Origin: Gammaproteobacteria bacterium
Lineage (GTDB): Bacteria > Pseudomonadota > Gammaproteobacteria > Xanthomonadales > Wenzhouxiangellaceae
NCBI GenBank assembly: GCA_021772975.1
Contig: JAJFKY010000011.1
Span: forward strand, 1-64,000
Direction: 5' to 3'
DNA: 64,000 nt
Position numbers and translations under genes: made by a program. Every line of letters begins with the position of its first letter. The first letter of the stretch is position 1. Below, in pieces: positions 42,345 through 52,457 of the stretch. Under the pieces are notes generated by a model, which was not told the DNA's origin, did no database searches, and saw only the letters and a list, made by a program, of their open reading frames with translations.

Positions 42345-42736
42345 GTTTACGCAGTCCTTTAGCGCGTGCCCGTAATCATGGCTCTGCCCGTGACGGTGTG
42401 CATCATTGGTGGCATCAGCGTTTATCAGCCGTGCTGCTGGTTCCGCTGGTTATCTGGCTGGTTGCAGCCTTGCGGGTGGCCGCAGGTGGTGACTTTATCG
42501 CGGCCCGGGAATGGCTGGCCCTGCCCTGGAACACGGTATTCGCGCTGCTGTTCACGCTAACGACTTTTTATCACGGTCAACTGGGTTTGCAGGTGGTTAT
42601 TGAAGATTACATACATACCCGCTGGCTGGAAGTCAGTTTGCAGGTAGTGGTTAAATTATTGGCTCTGGTACTGGCATTAATGGGCAGCCTGGCCATTTTA
42701 CGCATCGCGTTTGGCGTTGCCCCGCTGGCAGGATAA
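42341..42736 (+). CDS. sdhD: Succinate dehydrogenase membrane anchor subunit
   Basis: This 131-residue second anchor starts at the ATG overlapping sdhC. It has three helices. HQRLSAVLLVPLVIW and FYHGQLGLQVVIEDYIH match SdhD, with the Asp-Tyr pair near the quinone site. A longer open frame runs upstream inside sdhC but lacks SdhD features. Confidence 0.9.
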   Translation: MSLRSPLARARNHGSARDGVHHWWHQRLSAVLLVPLVIWLVAALRVAAGGDFIAAREWLALPWNTVFALLFTLTTFYHGQLGLQVVIEDYIHTRWLEVSLQVVVKLLALVLALMGSLAILRIAFGVAPLAG

Positions 42737-42745
42737 GGAACAAGC

Positions 42746-44533
42746 ATGAGCAAAGCCTACGAACCGATTGTGCATGAATACGATATTGTGGTGGTCGGCG
42801 CCGGTGGTGCCGGTCTACGTGCCACGATGGGGCTGGCTGCCACCGGATTGACCACCGCCTGTGTGACCAAGGTATTTCCCACCCGCAGTCACACCGTGGC
42901 GGCACAGGGGGGAATGAGTGCCGCACTCGGCAATATGGGCGAGGATGACTGGCGCTGGCACATGTACGACACCATTAAAGGTTCGGACTGGCTCGGTGAT
43001 CAGGACGCGATTGAATACATGTGCCGGGAGGCCGCGGCCTCGGTGATCGAACTGGAGCATTTCGGGGTGCCGTTTTCACGTACTGAAGAAGGCAAAATCT
43101 ATCAGCGGCCATTTGGCGGGATGACCACTCACTTCGGTGAAGGTACCGCGCAACGCACCTGTGCTGCCGCGGACAGAACCGGCCATGCGATTTTGCATAC
43201 TCTGTATCAGCAGTCACTGAAGCACAAAGCACAGTTCTTTATTGAGTATTTTGCCATCGATCTGTTAATGGACGACGAGGGTGTCTGCCGGGGCGTGCTG
43301 GCCTGGGATTTATCCGAAGGCCAGTTGCATTTATTCAAGGCGCATGGCGTGATCCTGGCCACCGGTGGCTATGGCCGCGCTTACTTTTCCTGCACCTCGG
43401 CACATACCTGCACCGGTGATGGCAACGGCATGCTGTTGCGCGCTGGTTTACCGTTGCAGGACATGGAGTTTGTGCAGTTCCATCCTACCGGCGTATATGG
43501 CGCGGGTTGTCTGATTACCGAAGGTGTACGCGGTGAAGGCGGATTTTTGACCAACTCCGAAGGCGAGCGCTTTATGGAACGTTACGCGCCCAACGCCAAG
43601 GATTTGGCGTCACGTGATGTGGTCAGCCGTTCAATGACCATCGAGATTAGAGAAGGGCGGGGCGTGGGCAGTGATGGTGACCATATTCATTTGAACCTGC
43701 AGCACCTGGGCGCCGATGTCATTCACAAACGCCTGCCGGGGATTGCTGAAACCGCCAGAATTTTTGCCGGCGTGGATGTCAGCAAGGAACCCATTCCAGT
43801 GTTGCCCACGGTGCATTACAACATGGGTGGCATTCCAACCAACTATCACGGCGAAGTGGTAACCCTGAAAGATGGTGATCCGGACAGTGTGGTGCCCGGT
43901 CTGTATGCAATCGGCGAAGCGGGTTGTGTTTCGGTGCATGGCGCCAACCGGCTGGGTTCCAATTCGCTGCTGGACCTGATCGTGTTTGGCCGCGCGGTGG
44001 CCAAACACTGTGGTGAAACCATAGAGCGTGGGCGCAAACATCCTGAAGTCAATCAGGACAAGCTGGATAAACTGCTGGGCGACTTTGATGCTTTGCGCAA
44101 CGCGGACGGCGATCAATCGACCGCGTCAATCCGCGCCAATATGCAGAAAGTGATGCAGGACGACGCCGCGGTGTTCCGCACCAGTGAGACTCTGCAACAA
44201 GGCGTGGAGCGAATCCAGGAGGTCAACGCCAGCTTTGCCGACGTGAAAGTCAGCGATCGTTCTCTGGTCTGGAATACCGATCTGGTGGAAACACTGGAAC
44301 TGCGTAATCTGCTTGGCAACGCCATGACCACCATGATCGCGGCTGAAAACCGCAAGGAAAGCCGGGGTGCGCATGCGCATGAAGATTTTTCCGAACGAGA
44401 TGATGAGAACTGGATGAAACATACGCTGATCTGGCTGGAAGCTGATCAGACCAGCATTGATTACCGGCCGGTGCATATGTACACCATGAGTGACGATGTT
44501 GAAGTGGTGCCGCCCAAAAAGCGCGTTTATTAG
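42746..44533 (+). CDS. sdhA: Succinate dehydrogenase flavoprotein subunit
   Basis: This 595-residue catalytic subunit oxidises succinate to fumarate. The FAD dinucleotide site is [12 protein letters not shown]. The covalent FAD ligand is His49 in SHTVAAQGG. Substrate-site motifs FGGMTTHFG and HPTGVYGAG are present. AAGGA precedes the ATG. Confidence 0.97.
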   Translation: MSKAYEPIVHEYDIVVVGAGGAGLRATMGLAATGLTTACVTKVFPTRSHTVAAQGGMSAALGNMGEDDWRWHMYDTIKGSDWLGDQDAIEYMCREAAASVIELEHFGVPFSRTEEGKIYQRPFGGMTTHFGEGTAQRTCAAADRTGHAILHTLYQQSLKHKAQFFIEYFAIDLLMDDEGVCRGVLAWDLSEGQLHLFKAHGVILATGGYGRAYFSCTSAHTCTGDGNGMLLRAGLPLQDMEFVQFHPTGVYGAGCLITEGVRGEGGFLTNSEGERFMERYAPNAKDLASRDVVSRSMTIEIREGRGVGSDGDHIHLNLQHLGADVIHKRLPGIAETARIFAGVDVSKEPIPVLPTVHYNMGGIPTNYHGEVVTLKDGDPDSVVPGLYAIGEAGCVSVHGANRLGSNSLLDLIVFGRAVAKHCGETIERGRKHPEVNQDKLDKLLGDFDALRNADGDQSTASIRANMQKVMQDDAAVFRTSETLQQGVERIQEVNASFADVKVSDRSLVWNTDLVETLELRNLLGNAMTTMIAAENRKESRGAHAHEDFSERDDENWMKHTLIWLEADQTSIDYRPVHMYTMSDDVEVVPPKKRVY

Positions 44534-44565
44534 TTCCTTAATGATTGACTGACACAGGATAGGCA

Positions 44566-45351
44566 ATGGCCGAATTTACCTTACCCAAGAATTCGAAAAT
44601 TCAGCAAGGCAAGCACTACCCGGCGGGCAGTGATGCCAAACGGGTCAAGACCATCCAGGTTTATCGCTGGGACCCGGACAGTGGCGAAAATCCGCGCGTG
44701 GATCGTTACGATATCGATCTGGATAAGTGTGGCCCGATGGTGCTGGATGCGATCATCTACATTAAAAACCACGTTGATGCGACGCTCAGTTTCCGGCGCT
44801 CCTGCCGGGAGGGCATTTGTGGTTCCTGCGCGATGAATATCGGCGGCACCAATACCCTGGCCTGCACCAAGGCGATTGCCGATTTCAAAGGTGATATCAA
44901 GATTTACCCCTTACCGCACATGCAGGTGATCAAGGATCTGATTCCTGATATGACCAACTTTTATGCCCAGCACGCTGCCATAAAACCCTGGATGCAGACC
45001 CAAAGCCCGCCACCGCCGGATAAGGAACGCCTGCAGTCGCCGGAAGACCGCGACAAACTGGATGGCCTGTACGAATGCATTATGTGTGCCTGCTGCTCAA
45101 CCGCCTGTCCCAGTTACTGGTGGAACAGTGATCGCTATCTGGGACCGGCTACTTTATTGCAGGCTTATCGCTGGATTGCCGATTCCCGCGACGAAGCCAA
45201 GGGCGAGCGTCTGGACGAGTTGGAAGACCCGTTCCGGGTGTATCGTTGTCACACCATCATGAACTGCACCAGCGCCTGTCCGAAAGGTTTGAACCCGGCC
45301 AAGGCAATTGCGAAAATCAAGCAGGAGTTGGTCAACCGCCGGGGACTGTAG
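44566..45351 (+). CDS. sdhB: Succinate dehydrogenase iron-sulfur subunit
   Basis: This 261-residue electron-transfer subunit has the three expected cluster motifs. [10 protein letters not shown] with a later Cys binds [2Fe-2S], [12 protein letters not shown] binds [4Fe-4S], and [14 protein letters not shown] binds [3Fe-4S]. An N-terminal extension of about 25 residues (to [11 protein letters not shown]) is somewhat longer than in E. coli. It is followed directly by sdhE. Confidence 0.97.
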   Translation: MAEFTLPKNSKIQQGKHYPAGSDAKRVKTIQVYRWDPDSGENPRVDRYDIDLDKCGPMVLDAIIYIKNHVDATLSFRRSCREGICGSCAMNIGGTNTLACTKAIADFKGDIKIYPLPHMQVIKDLIPDMTNFYAQHAAIKPWMQTQSPPPPDKERLQSPEDRDKLDGLYECIMCACCSTACPSYWWNSDRYLGPATLLQAYRWIADSRDEAKGERLDELEDPFRVYRCHTIMNCTSACPKGLNPAKAIAKIKQELVNRRGL

Positions 45352-45356
45352 CCGGC

Positions 45357-45605
45357 TTGAACCAGGCTCCCGTCAATAAGAATGCGCTGCGTTGGCGCTG
45401 CCGACGGGGTATGCAGGAGATGGATATCCTGTTGCTGCGCTATCTGGATACCAATTACGATCAGGCGGACACCTCTGAACAGCAGGCCTTTGCTGAATTA
45501 TTGCAGCAGCAGGATGACGTGCTGTGGGACTGGTTGTCCGGGCGCGGCTTACCGGATGACGCAAACCTTTCACAGCTTGTGTGTCGATTAACAAAGCATA
45601 GTTAA
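45357..45605 (+). CDS. sdhE: FAD assembly factor SdhE
   Basis: This 82-residue protein starts at TTG five bases after the sdhB stop and belongs to the DUF339/SdhE family. The RGMQE motif (RGxxE) docks on SdhA and promotes covalent FAD attachment. DILLLRYLDTNY and the C-terminal WDWLSGRG fit the five-helix fold. With the SDHAF4-like gene at the head of the operon, two different SdhA maturation factors frame sdhCDAB. Confidence 0.9.
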   Translation: MNQAPVNKNALRWRCRRGMQEMDILLLRYLDTNYDQADTSEQQAFAELLQQQDDVLWDWLSGRGLPDDANLSQLVCRLTKHS

Positions 45606-45630
45606 ACGACTTCTGGCTATACTGGCTTTT

Positions 45631-46494
45631 ATGACCCAGGCCAATATCCCAATCAAACATAACGAATGGCGCACGACGGCGCTGCCCGTGACCTTACGCT
45701 GGCATCAGCGCTACTGGTTATGGGCGGCATTGCCGATGTTATTGGTATTTGCTTTTGAGGCGCTGCAGATCAGTTTGCTGGAAACATCCCAGGCGCCGAA
45801 TGTCAGCGCTATGGCGCAGATTTTGCTGATGCTGGTTTTTTTCCTGGCCTGGATCGTGGTACCGCGTGTGATCTGGCAGCAATTTCACCCGTTGCCTCCG
45901 ACCAACGGCTGGTTGCCATTGCTGCTGAAACTGGGGTTGATCGGCATTGGCTTGTCGGCTCTGCATTTGCTGCTGCTCGCCGGATTATTGCGCCTGATGT
46001 ATTCAGCTCCTGGCTGGGGAATCAGCCAACTGCTGCAATCATGGCTCGAAGTCTGGTTAGGTTACGCTGGCCTGTGGCTGTTGTTGTATTGCCTGACCTG
46101 CTTGTGTATCGGCATGTTGCAATGGCGGCAACAGTCTGTGAAGCCCATGGCCAGAATAGCGGTGCGGCATGCCGGTAACACCTATTATCTGCAACCCGAA
46201 GACATTATCTGGATTGAGGCAGACGGTAATTACGCACGGATTTATCATCAACATCAAGTTTATATGCTGCGTCAATCATTGAGTGCCCTGCAACGCAGTT
46301 TACCAGGCACTCGGTTTATGCGGACCCACCGGCAGGCGCTGGTAAACCTCAATCAAGTGCGTAGCCTGATGCCCGCAGCCGGTACCCAGACTTATCGGCT
46401 GGCATTGAACGGTGATTTGCACGCGCCGGTCAGTCGCCGGTACCTGGCCTTACTCAAGCAACGTCTGGGGCAGGGCGCGCCAACCACTCATTAG
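45631..46494 (+). CDS. Membrane-bound LytTR-family transcription regulator
   Basis: This 287-residue protein has four N-terminal helices (about 30-155) and a cytoplasmic C-terminal LytTR domain (about 175-280, with IIWIEADGNYARIY and RTHRQALVNL). Such proteins are one-component regulators whose membrane part may sense an envelope signal. TATACT ends only seven bases before the ATG, so a leaderless transcript is possible, but no -35 is clear. The target genes are not obvious; DUF3108-like genes nearby are candidates. Confidence 0.85.
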   Translation: MTQANIPIKHNEWRTTALPVTLRWHQRYWLWAALPMLLVFAFEALQISLLETSQAPNVSAMAQILLMLVFFLAWIVVPRVIWQQFHPLPPTNGWLPLLLKLGLIGIGLSALHLLLLAGLLRLMYSAPGWGISQLLQSWLEVWLGYAGLWLLLYCLTCLCIGMLQWRQQSVKPMARIAVRHAGNTYYLQPEDIIWIEADGNYARIYHQHQVYMLRQSLSALQRSLPGTRFMRTHRQALVNLNQVRSLMPAAGTQTYRLALNGDLHAPVSRRYLALLKQRLGQGAPTTH

Positions 46495-46645
46495 ACTGGT
46501 TGACTGGTCACCGCTGATTGGCCGCTGGTCAAGCAACTCCTTTATTCACATACAACATCCTGCCGTTCATCACGGAGTCCTTGCGGCCGCTGGTCTGGCG
46601 GTCAATTCTGTAGACACATTTATTGGACGATAAGGAGTTTTGTTG

Positions 46646-47404
46646 ATGAATCATTTACCCGCACTTTGGGTTTCAGTTTGGCTGATTGGATTGTTAGCGA
46701 TGATCGGAGCGCTTAATGCTCAGACAGAGCCAGTTACCAGTTTGAAGTTTGTTACGCCCGAATTCATTGCCTATGAGGCCACCTACAACAGCACCTCATC
46801 GTTAACCGGTGAATTCACATTACAGGTCAGGCCGGTGCCGGACATCCAGGCCATCAACCTGATCGATATTATTCCCACTAAAACCGGCACTATCGTGGCG
46901 CAACGCAATGTGGATGCCACTACCTATCGCCTGCAAAACTCCGCTGGCCCTTATTTTGCCTGGGGACCGGAATATGTCACTCAGTTAATGACAGGCAATG
47001 CATATGACTGGGTACGGATTCCGCTGACGGGTGGTGAGCCAGTAAGACAGCAAGGCAAATTAACCCACGGTGCACCGGTTTCAGTCATGTTCTCGCCAGC
47101 CCTGGCGGCACTCATGCCAATGCCCATAGACAGCACTTTCAGCTTACCAGCTACCACACCTCGAAAATCCGGTCAGGTGGACAGTGAATTAGTGAGATAT
47201 CGAGTGCTAAGGCGTGAAACACTGCAGACGCCGGCAGGCATGGACTGCGAGTGTTGGGTGCTGGAGCAGCAGGGCCCTGGAGGCAGTGTGACCTTATACT
47301 GGATTGACCGTCAGCCACCTTTCGTATTCCGTCGTCATCGCGATGCGGGTACCGAGCGTGAATTTGTCTCGGACTTGCAGTCGTATCGTGAGATTACGCG
47401 TTAA
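46646..47404 (+). CDS. Exported DUF3108-like protein
   Basis: This protein of about 252 residues has a signal (VWLIGLLAMIGALNAQ) and a beta-rich body. RRETLQTPAGMDCECWVLEQQ and LYWIDRQPPFVFRRHRD resemble DUF3108-type periplasmic proteins. AAGGAG lies eight bases before the ATG at 46646; TTG codons just upstream are weaker starts. The protein is related in style to the C-terminal half of the phosphatase fusion at 34267. The function is unknown. Confidence 0.65.
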   Translation: MNHLPALWVSVWLIGLLAMIGALNAQTEPVTSLKFVTPEFIAYEATYNSTSSLTGEFTLQVRPVPDIQAINLIDIIPTKTGTIVAQRNVDATTYRLQNSAGPYFAWGPEYVTQLMTGNAYDWVRIPLTGGEPVRQQGKLTHGAPVSVMFSPALAALMPMPIDSTFSLPATTPRKSGQVDSELVRYRVLRRETLQTPAGMDCECWVLEQQGPGGSVTLYWIDRQPPFVFRRHRDAGTEREFVSDLQSYREITR

Positions 47405-47429
47405 CTGTCACGGCGCAGCTTGCGCGAGC

Positions 47430-47585
47430 AGATTCTTCGCCTACGGCTCAGCATGACAGGTTTTGGGTTTGTTCATAAACAGTTTGGTTTGTCATCCTGA
47501 ATGAGCACAGCGAATGAAGGATCTCTGTCCATGACGTCAAGAGGTTAGTTACTGAGATTCTTCGCCTGCGGCTCAGAATGACAAC
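47430..47585. repeat. Cluster of three short GTCATCC-type repeats
   Basis: Units at 47430-47460, 47490-47527 (opposite orientation) and 47553-47585 share GATTCTTCGCC-CGGCTCAG-ATGACA or its reverse. A similar unit occurs at 24312-24346. The cluster separates two convergent genes. Confidence 0.65.
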
Positions 47586-47586
47586 C

Positions 47587-48396
47587 TCACCGCGCGGCTT
47601 TTCGTCTGTTGCGCAGAATGCTCTCAGTGCGCAGTGCGTCACCGGGGTTGTCTACATCAATCGGCGCGTCAGCAAATGGCATGGTGATGGGTTGAATATT
47701 CATACCCCAGCGTTTGGATAAACGTTGTCCCAATTGTGCCAGGGTGGCCAGTCTGAATTTATACAGGATGACAAAGCCCAGGCCAAAAGCCTTTAACAGG
47801 CGCGAAGGCTTTTTGCCAAACTGACCGCCGCCCTCAAATGCTCTGGCTGTCTTCAGCGCTGCGGGGTTCATTAATGCATACAGGTTGCAACTGGACCAGC
47901 CACCATCCTTGAGATTATGAAATGCGCGTTTACCATCTGGATAAGCTGTCAGAATAACTTCCGCCGGTGTCATGCCGGCCGCAACGTCAGGTTGCAGGCG
48001 CTCCAGTTCAGCACAGAAATGCTGAATCATTTCCGGGGTGTGCAGAGCATTGTCACCGGTGGTGATCAGCAATGGCCAGATATCGCCCATGGCGGTTACG
48101 GCACGGACCGATTCGAACAGGTTTTCCTGGCTCGGTAGATATTCGATTACCCCCTGGTCAAGCAACTCAGCCAGACGGGGAACGCTAGCCAGTATTTCAC
48201 GCTGCTCGATGGCCACGATAATCCGGCGGCAACGGCCACTGTCTACCAGCGTGTCGACCACGCGCTGCAGCATCACGGTCCCATCGAGCTTGATCAGGCA
48301 TTTATGGCTGACCTGCTGGGTTTTCGCGACAGCGTCCTCGGCACCCTGGCGGCTGGCCGCCAGGATCAATGCGTTCATGGTGGGTTGATGGCTCAT
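47587..48396 (-). CDS. MobA-like nucleotidyltransferase
   Basis: This 269-residue protein has an N-terminal NTP-transferase domain (about 8-150). ALILAASRQGAEDAVAKT is a variant of the nucleotide-binding loop, then come CLIKLDGTVMLQRVVDTL and LLITTGDNAL. The C-terminus is basic (RNRRKAAR) and less typical. Similar proteins are annotated as molybdopterin-guanine or sugar nucleotidyltransferases, but no cofactor or sugar genes are adjacent, so the substrate is open. Confidence 0.75.
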   Translation of the reverse strand: MSHQPTMNALILAASRQGAEDAVAKTQQVSHKCLIKLDGTVMLQRVVDTLVDSGRCRRIIVAIEQREILASVPRLAELLDQGVIEYLPSQENLFESVRAVTAMGDIWPLLITTGDNALHTPEMIQHFCAELERLQPDVAAGMTPAEVILTAYPDGKRAFHNLKDGGWSSCNLYALMNPAALKTARAFEGGGQFGKKPSRLLKAFGLGFVILYKFRLATLAQLGQRLSKRWGMNIQPITMPFADAPIDVDNPGDALRTESILRNRRKAAR

Positions 48397-48418
48397 GATG
48401 GTCCTGTGGTCAGTTTGT

Positions 48419-49819
48419 TTAAGCTTGACTGGATGAGCTCAATGCCAGCAGTTCACGCACTGGCTGTGGCTCTCGCAGCTGGAGCAGCGCGGTCCGCAAC
48501 GCCGCACTTTGATCTATGCCGATGACAGGCTCGACACAGCTTTGATATTTTTCCCATAACTGTGCGGCTGTCAATGGTCTGGCCAGACTGCCAATCGGCA
48601 TATTGACACTGGTTTTCAGGTGGCGACCGTCGTGGCAGTGAATATGCACTTCGGTGGCGAATTCAGACTCCAGCTGGTCCACCGGTTCGCTCTGAATACT
48701 GCTCAGCAACCGCCTGGTGGCCGGGTCTGCAATGGCCTCGGTGGAAAAATCAGCCAGGGTTACCTGACCACGCCGCAGCCCGACCGCAAGATTGTACTCC
48801 AGGCTGAAGCGCGCCTGCATGGCATCAACTGGCTGTGAGTACATCAGGTTGGCCAGATGCGCAGCCGGTGCGCGGACCAGGACATGTTCGACCTCGTCGG
48901 CGGCCAGGCTGTGCTGCTCGCGCAGTTCCAGCAGGCCGTCCAGCGCGCGATGCACGCTGCCGCAATTGGGATAGCGTTTTACTTTCAGGCCATGCTCCTG
49001 GAGATGCAACGGCTGGCCTATCGAAGTGCTATCAAACTGCATGGTCTGGCCGTGCTCAGCCTTGCCCTGCATCTGCTCCGCAAGCTGTTCCACATCCGGA
49101 CCCACCATCAGCTGTCGCAGACCTTTACTGCCGTCCAGCGTATGTTCACCGGCGGTCAGGCCGGCTTCCGCAAAACACGCTGCCTGGACACCCGCAGCCG
49201 CGGCCAGGCCGGCGTGCAGTGGCTTGGCCATGCTGCCAAACTGGCTCATCATGCCACCGGCAAAACTGGTGGACAGGGAAATCGCATGGGCGGTCTGCCC
49301 GCTATCCAGCTGCAATAATCGGGCACAGGCGGCGGTGGCGCCGATCGCGCCCAGCGTAGCGGTGGCATGCCAGCCTCGACTGCGATGATAGGGATTAACC
49401 GCCTGGCCAACTTTGCCCAGAATCTGCAGGCCGATGATATAGGCATCCAGCACTTGTGCTGTCTGTCCATCGCGCTCCGCGGCCAGACTCAGCAGGGCAG
49501 GAATCAATACCGCTGAAGCATGTGCTTTGGCCGGATCGAAATTGTCATCAAAATCCAGCGCGTGCGCGGCAGTGCCGTTGACCAGCGCCGCCATGGGTGC
49601 GGATAAGGTGTGTACATGGCCAATCACCTGACACTCGCCGCCGCCCCAGCGCCGCGCCAGCTCCAGGCTGATGGTTACCGGCTGTTCTGTGGCGCCGGCA
49701 ATGGTCACTGCCAGGGTATCAATCATCGCGTCGGCGGCGCGTTGCCAGGCAATAGCCGGCCAGTCCGGAGTTGCTGAGGTGATCCACTCGGCATAACGGG
49801 TCTGAGGATTACAGGTCAT
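48419..49819 (-). CDS. MmgE/PrpD family protein
   Basis: This 466-residue protein belongs to the 2-methylcitrate dehydratase (MmgE/PrpD) family. HALDFDDNFDPAKAHASAVLIPALL contains the conserved His/Asp cluster, and KRYPNCGSVHRALDGL is a second family motif. No prpB, prpC or acnD is nearby, so a methylcitrate role is not supported by context; many members have unknown dehydratase or decarboxylase functions. Confidence 0.88.
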   Translation of the reverse strand: MTCNPQTRYAEWITSATPDWPAIAWQRAADAMIDTLAVTIAGATEQPVTISLELARRWGGGECQVIGHVHTLSAPMAALVNGTAAHALDFDDNFDPAKAHASAVLIPALLSLAAERDGQTAQVLDAYIIGLQILGKVGQAVNPYHRSRGWHATATLGAIGATAACARLLQLDSGQTAHAISLSTSFAGGMMSQFGSMAKPLHAGLAAAAGVQAACFAEAGLTAGEHTLDGSKGLRQLMVGPDVEQLAEQMQGKAEHGQTMQFDSTSIGQPLHLQEHGLKVKRYPNCGSVHRALDGLLELREQHSLAADEVEHVLVRAPAAHLANLMYSQPVDAMQARFSLEYNLAVGLRRGQVTLADFSTEAIADPATRRLLSSIQSEPVDQLESEFATEVHIHCHDGRHLKTSVNMPIGSLARPLTAAQLWEKYQSCVEPVIGIDQSAALRTALLQLREPQPVRELLALSSSSQA

Positions 49820-49869
49820 CGCGTGATTTTACCGTATCCGGAAGATGATTTTGATGTTTGAATTCAGGC

Positions 49870-50319
49870 ATGCAGCAAAAGCCACCGATTAATCAATTCA
49901 AGCAGCCACTGGATATTATGCTGGTAGCCTCAGGCCGGACAGTGCTGCTGTCTGGCATATTGTTGAGTATGGCGGTAGTGGCAGTATGCCTGGCACAAAT
50001 CAGGCCGATCATTCAATGCGCGCTGCTGATCGCGGTGTTGATATATACATGGTTCGAATACCGGCAATGGTGCCGGTCCGTGCAATGGCATGGCCTGCAT
50101 CACGACGTTGCCGATCAATGGTGGCTGAGCACCCCGAGCGGTCAAAGAAAACCACTGCTGCTGAGTCGGCACATTTATGTCGCAGTGCCGTTGGTGATCA
50201 TACCGGGTCACTGTGCAGGGCAAAAAGTAACCCTGTTGATCTGGCGTTATCAATATCCGCCGGATACTTTCCGCCGCTTGTGTTTGTATCTACGCTTGAG
50301 CAAACGCTGGGATCAGTAA
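49870..50319 (+). CDS. YgfX-like membrane protein
   Basis: This protein of about 149 residues has two N-terminal helices (about 20-60) and a small cytoplasmic domain. Tryptophan-rich and basic stretches (DQWWLSTPSGQRKPLLL, DTFRRLCLYLRLSKRW) match the YgfX/CptA pattern. In many gammaproteobacteria ygfX lies next to sdhE; here it is 4.3 kb away. An upstream TTG at 49858 is a possible alternative start. A toxin role reported for E. coli YgfX should not be assumed here. Confidence 0.6.
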   Translation: MQQKPPINQFKQPLDIMLVASGRTVLLSGILLSMAVVAVCLAQIRPIIQCALLIAVLIYTWFEYRQWCRSVQWHGLHHDVADQWWLSTPSGQRKPLLLSRHIYVAVPLVIIPGHCAGQKVTLLIWRYQYPPDTFRRLCLYLRLSKRWDQ

Positions 50320-50336
50320 TACGCTGCGGAAAGTCT

Positions 50337-51254
50337 TTATGAACGGGTAGATGTCAGCCCGATAGCCTGCCAGAAATCGTCACAGGCAGTCAGCACCGCG
50401 CGCGGGTTTTCCAATTGCGGATAATGTCCGGTGTCGTTTAACTCGACCACATCCGGGCCAGGGATCAGCTGACGATAGGCATCCGCCAGATGAGCGCCGG
50501 AAATGGGATCCAGGCTGCCGACAATCAGCCGCAGCGGTATGGCTGCATCGGTCAAGGCCGTCAGCCAGCGCTGGTAAAAATGTTTGCGCTCGTGTAGGTA
50601 ACGACTGAGCCTGGGCATCACCTGTTGACCTTTATGCTCGCTGATTAATGCCCACATCTGATCGATATGCCAGTCATCCGGTTGGTACTGGGGTGCAAAA
50701 ATTCGTCGCATATTGCGCCCCAGGGCAGCTTTGCCTAACCAGGGCGTTAATAAAAAGCCCAGCGGTGAAGCCATCAGGTGCTGAATCAGCAGCGGCCGAT
50801 GAATGCCATGAAACAAACCGCCGTTCAGGAAAATACAGGAATTGATTCGAAAGCCGAGTTGTCCGGCACGCTGCCGGGCAAGCAGCTCCTGAGCCACCGA
50901 TACACCATAATCATGCACCAGTAGATGAGTGTTTTTCAGCTGACGCTGTACAGCTACGGATTCGTGCAAATCGGCCTGCAGGGCAATTGAATAATTCAGC
51001 CTGCGGGGCTTGGCGGACAAGCCAAAACCCGGCATGTCGATCGCGCTAAGTGCAAACCTCTGACTCAGGTCGGGCCACAATCGGTACCAGTCCCAGCTGG
51101 CGGTCGGAAAACCGTGAATCAACAGCAAAGCCGGTCGCCCGGGATCAGCTGAAGCCTGTGGGTGCCTGCAAAAGATCCGCAGGTTCTGATACTGACGGTA
51201 ATGACCGGCCTGCCGCCATTCCGCTACGCTGATTCTATTGCTGTGTTCGGACAT
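50337..51254 (-). CDS. Alpha/beta hydrolase (Asp-nucleophile type)
   Basis: From MSEHSNR the protein has about 305 residues. LLLIHGFPTASWDW supplies the oxyanion HGxP motif. VHDYGVSVAQ puts Asp at the nucleophile elbow, as in haloalkane dehalogenases and epoxide hydrolases. VGSLDPIS gives the acid and NDTGHYPQLENP the catalytic His. The substrate is unknown. An ORF extension to 51317 is less likely. Confidence 0.82.
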   Translation of the reverse strand: MSEHSNRISVAEWRQAGHYRQYQNLRIFCRHPQASADPGRPALLLIHGFPTASWDWYRLWPDLSQRFALSAIDMPGFGLSAKPRRLNYSIALQADLHESVAVQRQLKNTHLLVHDYGVSVAQELLARQRAGQLGFRINSCIFLNGGLFHGIHRPLLIQHLMASPLGFLLTPWLGKAALGRNMRRIFAPQYQPDDWHIDQMWALISEHKGQQVMPRLSRYLHERKHFYQRWLTALTDAAIPLRLIVGSLDPISGAHLADAYRQLIPGPDVVELNDTGHYPQLENPRAVLTACDDFWQAIGLTSTRS

Positions 51255-51395
51255 CAGATGATTTGACCGGCCGGTTGCTGTAAAAATATCCGCATCAGCA
51301 TACCACCGGCATCTCATCCAGCAATCATGTGCTGATCGGGCAGGGCATCCGTGCGAACCTGGATGACTGACCCTTAAGCTGGCCTAAATCCGTTT

Positions 51396-52457
51396 TCAGG
51401 CTGAGATTGAGACTGGACGGGCGAAGTATCCGCGGGTGGCATTGGCGAACGCCACCAGTGACAACATCACCGGAACTTCTACCAGCACACCTACCACGGT
51501 TGCCAGCGCCGCCCCGGAGTTCAGGCCAAACAGGCTGATCGCCACCGCCACCGCCAGTTCAAAGAAATTCGAGGTTCCAATCAGCGCGGCCGGTGCGGCG
51601 GTACTGAATGGAACGCGCCATAGATAGGCCCAGCCATAGGCTATGAAAAAAATACCGTAACTTTGGATCAGCAGCGGGACCGCGATCAAGGCGATCACCA
51701 GTGGTTTGGCGATAATTGTCTGGGCCTGCAGGCCAAACAGCAAAACCACCGTGGCCAGCAGCCCCATGATAGAGAAAGGCTTGAGTTTTGCGGTGAATTT
51801 GGCAATACGCTGGTGACTGCCGGAACCGTCCAGCAGTTTACGGGTGATGTAGCCCGCCACGAGTGGAATAACAACGTACAGCACAACCGATAAAAGCAGG
51901 GTCTGCCAGGGCACTACAATATCGGTTACACCCAGCAGCAAGGCCGCCAGCGGAGCAAAGGCAAACACCATGATAAGGTCATTGATCGAGACCTGTACCA
52001 GGGTGTAATTGGCATCGCCGCGGACCAGCTGGCTCCAGACAAAAACCATCGCGGTGCAGGGCGCCACCCCCAGCAGAATCATGCCCGCGATATATTGCCT
52101 GGCAGTCTGAGGATCGACTATTCCACTGAATACGTATTCGAAAAATAAAATACCCAGCGCCGCCATGGTAAATGGTTTGACCAGCCAGTTGACCACCAGT
52201 GTGATACATAGGCCTTTGGGCTTTTTACCGACATCCCGCAGTGAAGAAAAATCCACGTTAACCATCATCGGGTAGACCATCACCCAGATAAAAACGGCGA
52301 CCACCAGGTTGACACTGGCATACTCAAGCGCTGCGATTGCCTGGAACAGTTCAGGCCATATCAGGCCCAGGCCAACCCCGCCGGCAATACACAACGCAAC
52401 CCACAATGATAAGTAGCGCTCGAATAATCCCATCGCTGATCCGCTGTCCGTGCTCAT
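51396..52457 (-). CDS. acr3: ACR3-family arsenite efflux permease
   Basis: This 353-residue inner-membrane arsenite exporter has about ten helices. [19 protein letters not shown] carries the conserved Cys of Acr3, and [18 protein letters not shown] is the other family block. It is the last gene of the arsRICB-type operon and overlaps arsC by 4 bases. Confidence 0.94.
   Translation of the reverse strand: MSTDSGSAMGLFERYLSLWVALCIAGGVGLGLIWPELFQAIAALEYASVNLVVAVFIWVMVYPMMVNVDFSSLRDVGKKPKGLCITLVVNWLVKPFTMAALGILFFEYVFSGIVDPQTARQYIAGMILLGVAPCTAMVFVWSQLVRGDANYTLVQVSINDLIMVFAFAPLAALLLGVTDIVVPWQTLLLSVVLYVVIPLVAGYITRKLLDGSGSHQRIAKFTAKLKPFSIMGLLATVVLLFGLQAQTIIAKPLVIALIAVPLLIQSYGIFFIAYGWAYLWRVPFSTAAPAALIGTSNFFELAVAVAISLFGLNSGAALATVVGVLVEVPVMLSLVAFANATRGYFARPVSISA

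Noticed and set aside
42095-42736. Extended start for sdhD
   Set aside because: The first 82 codons lie inside sdhC in another frame and look random. The ATG at 42341 overlapping the sdhC stop gives a normal SdhD.
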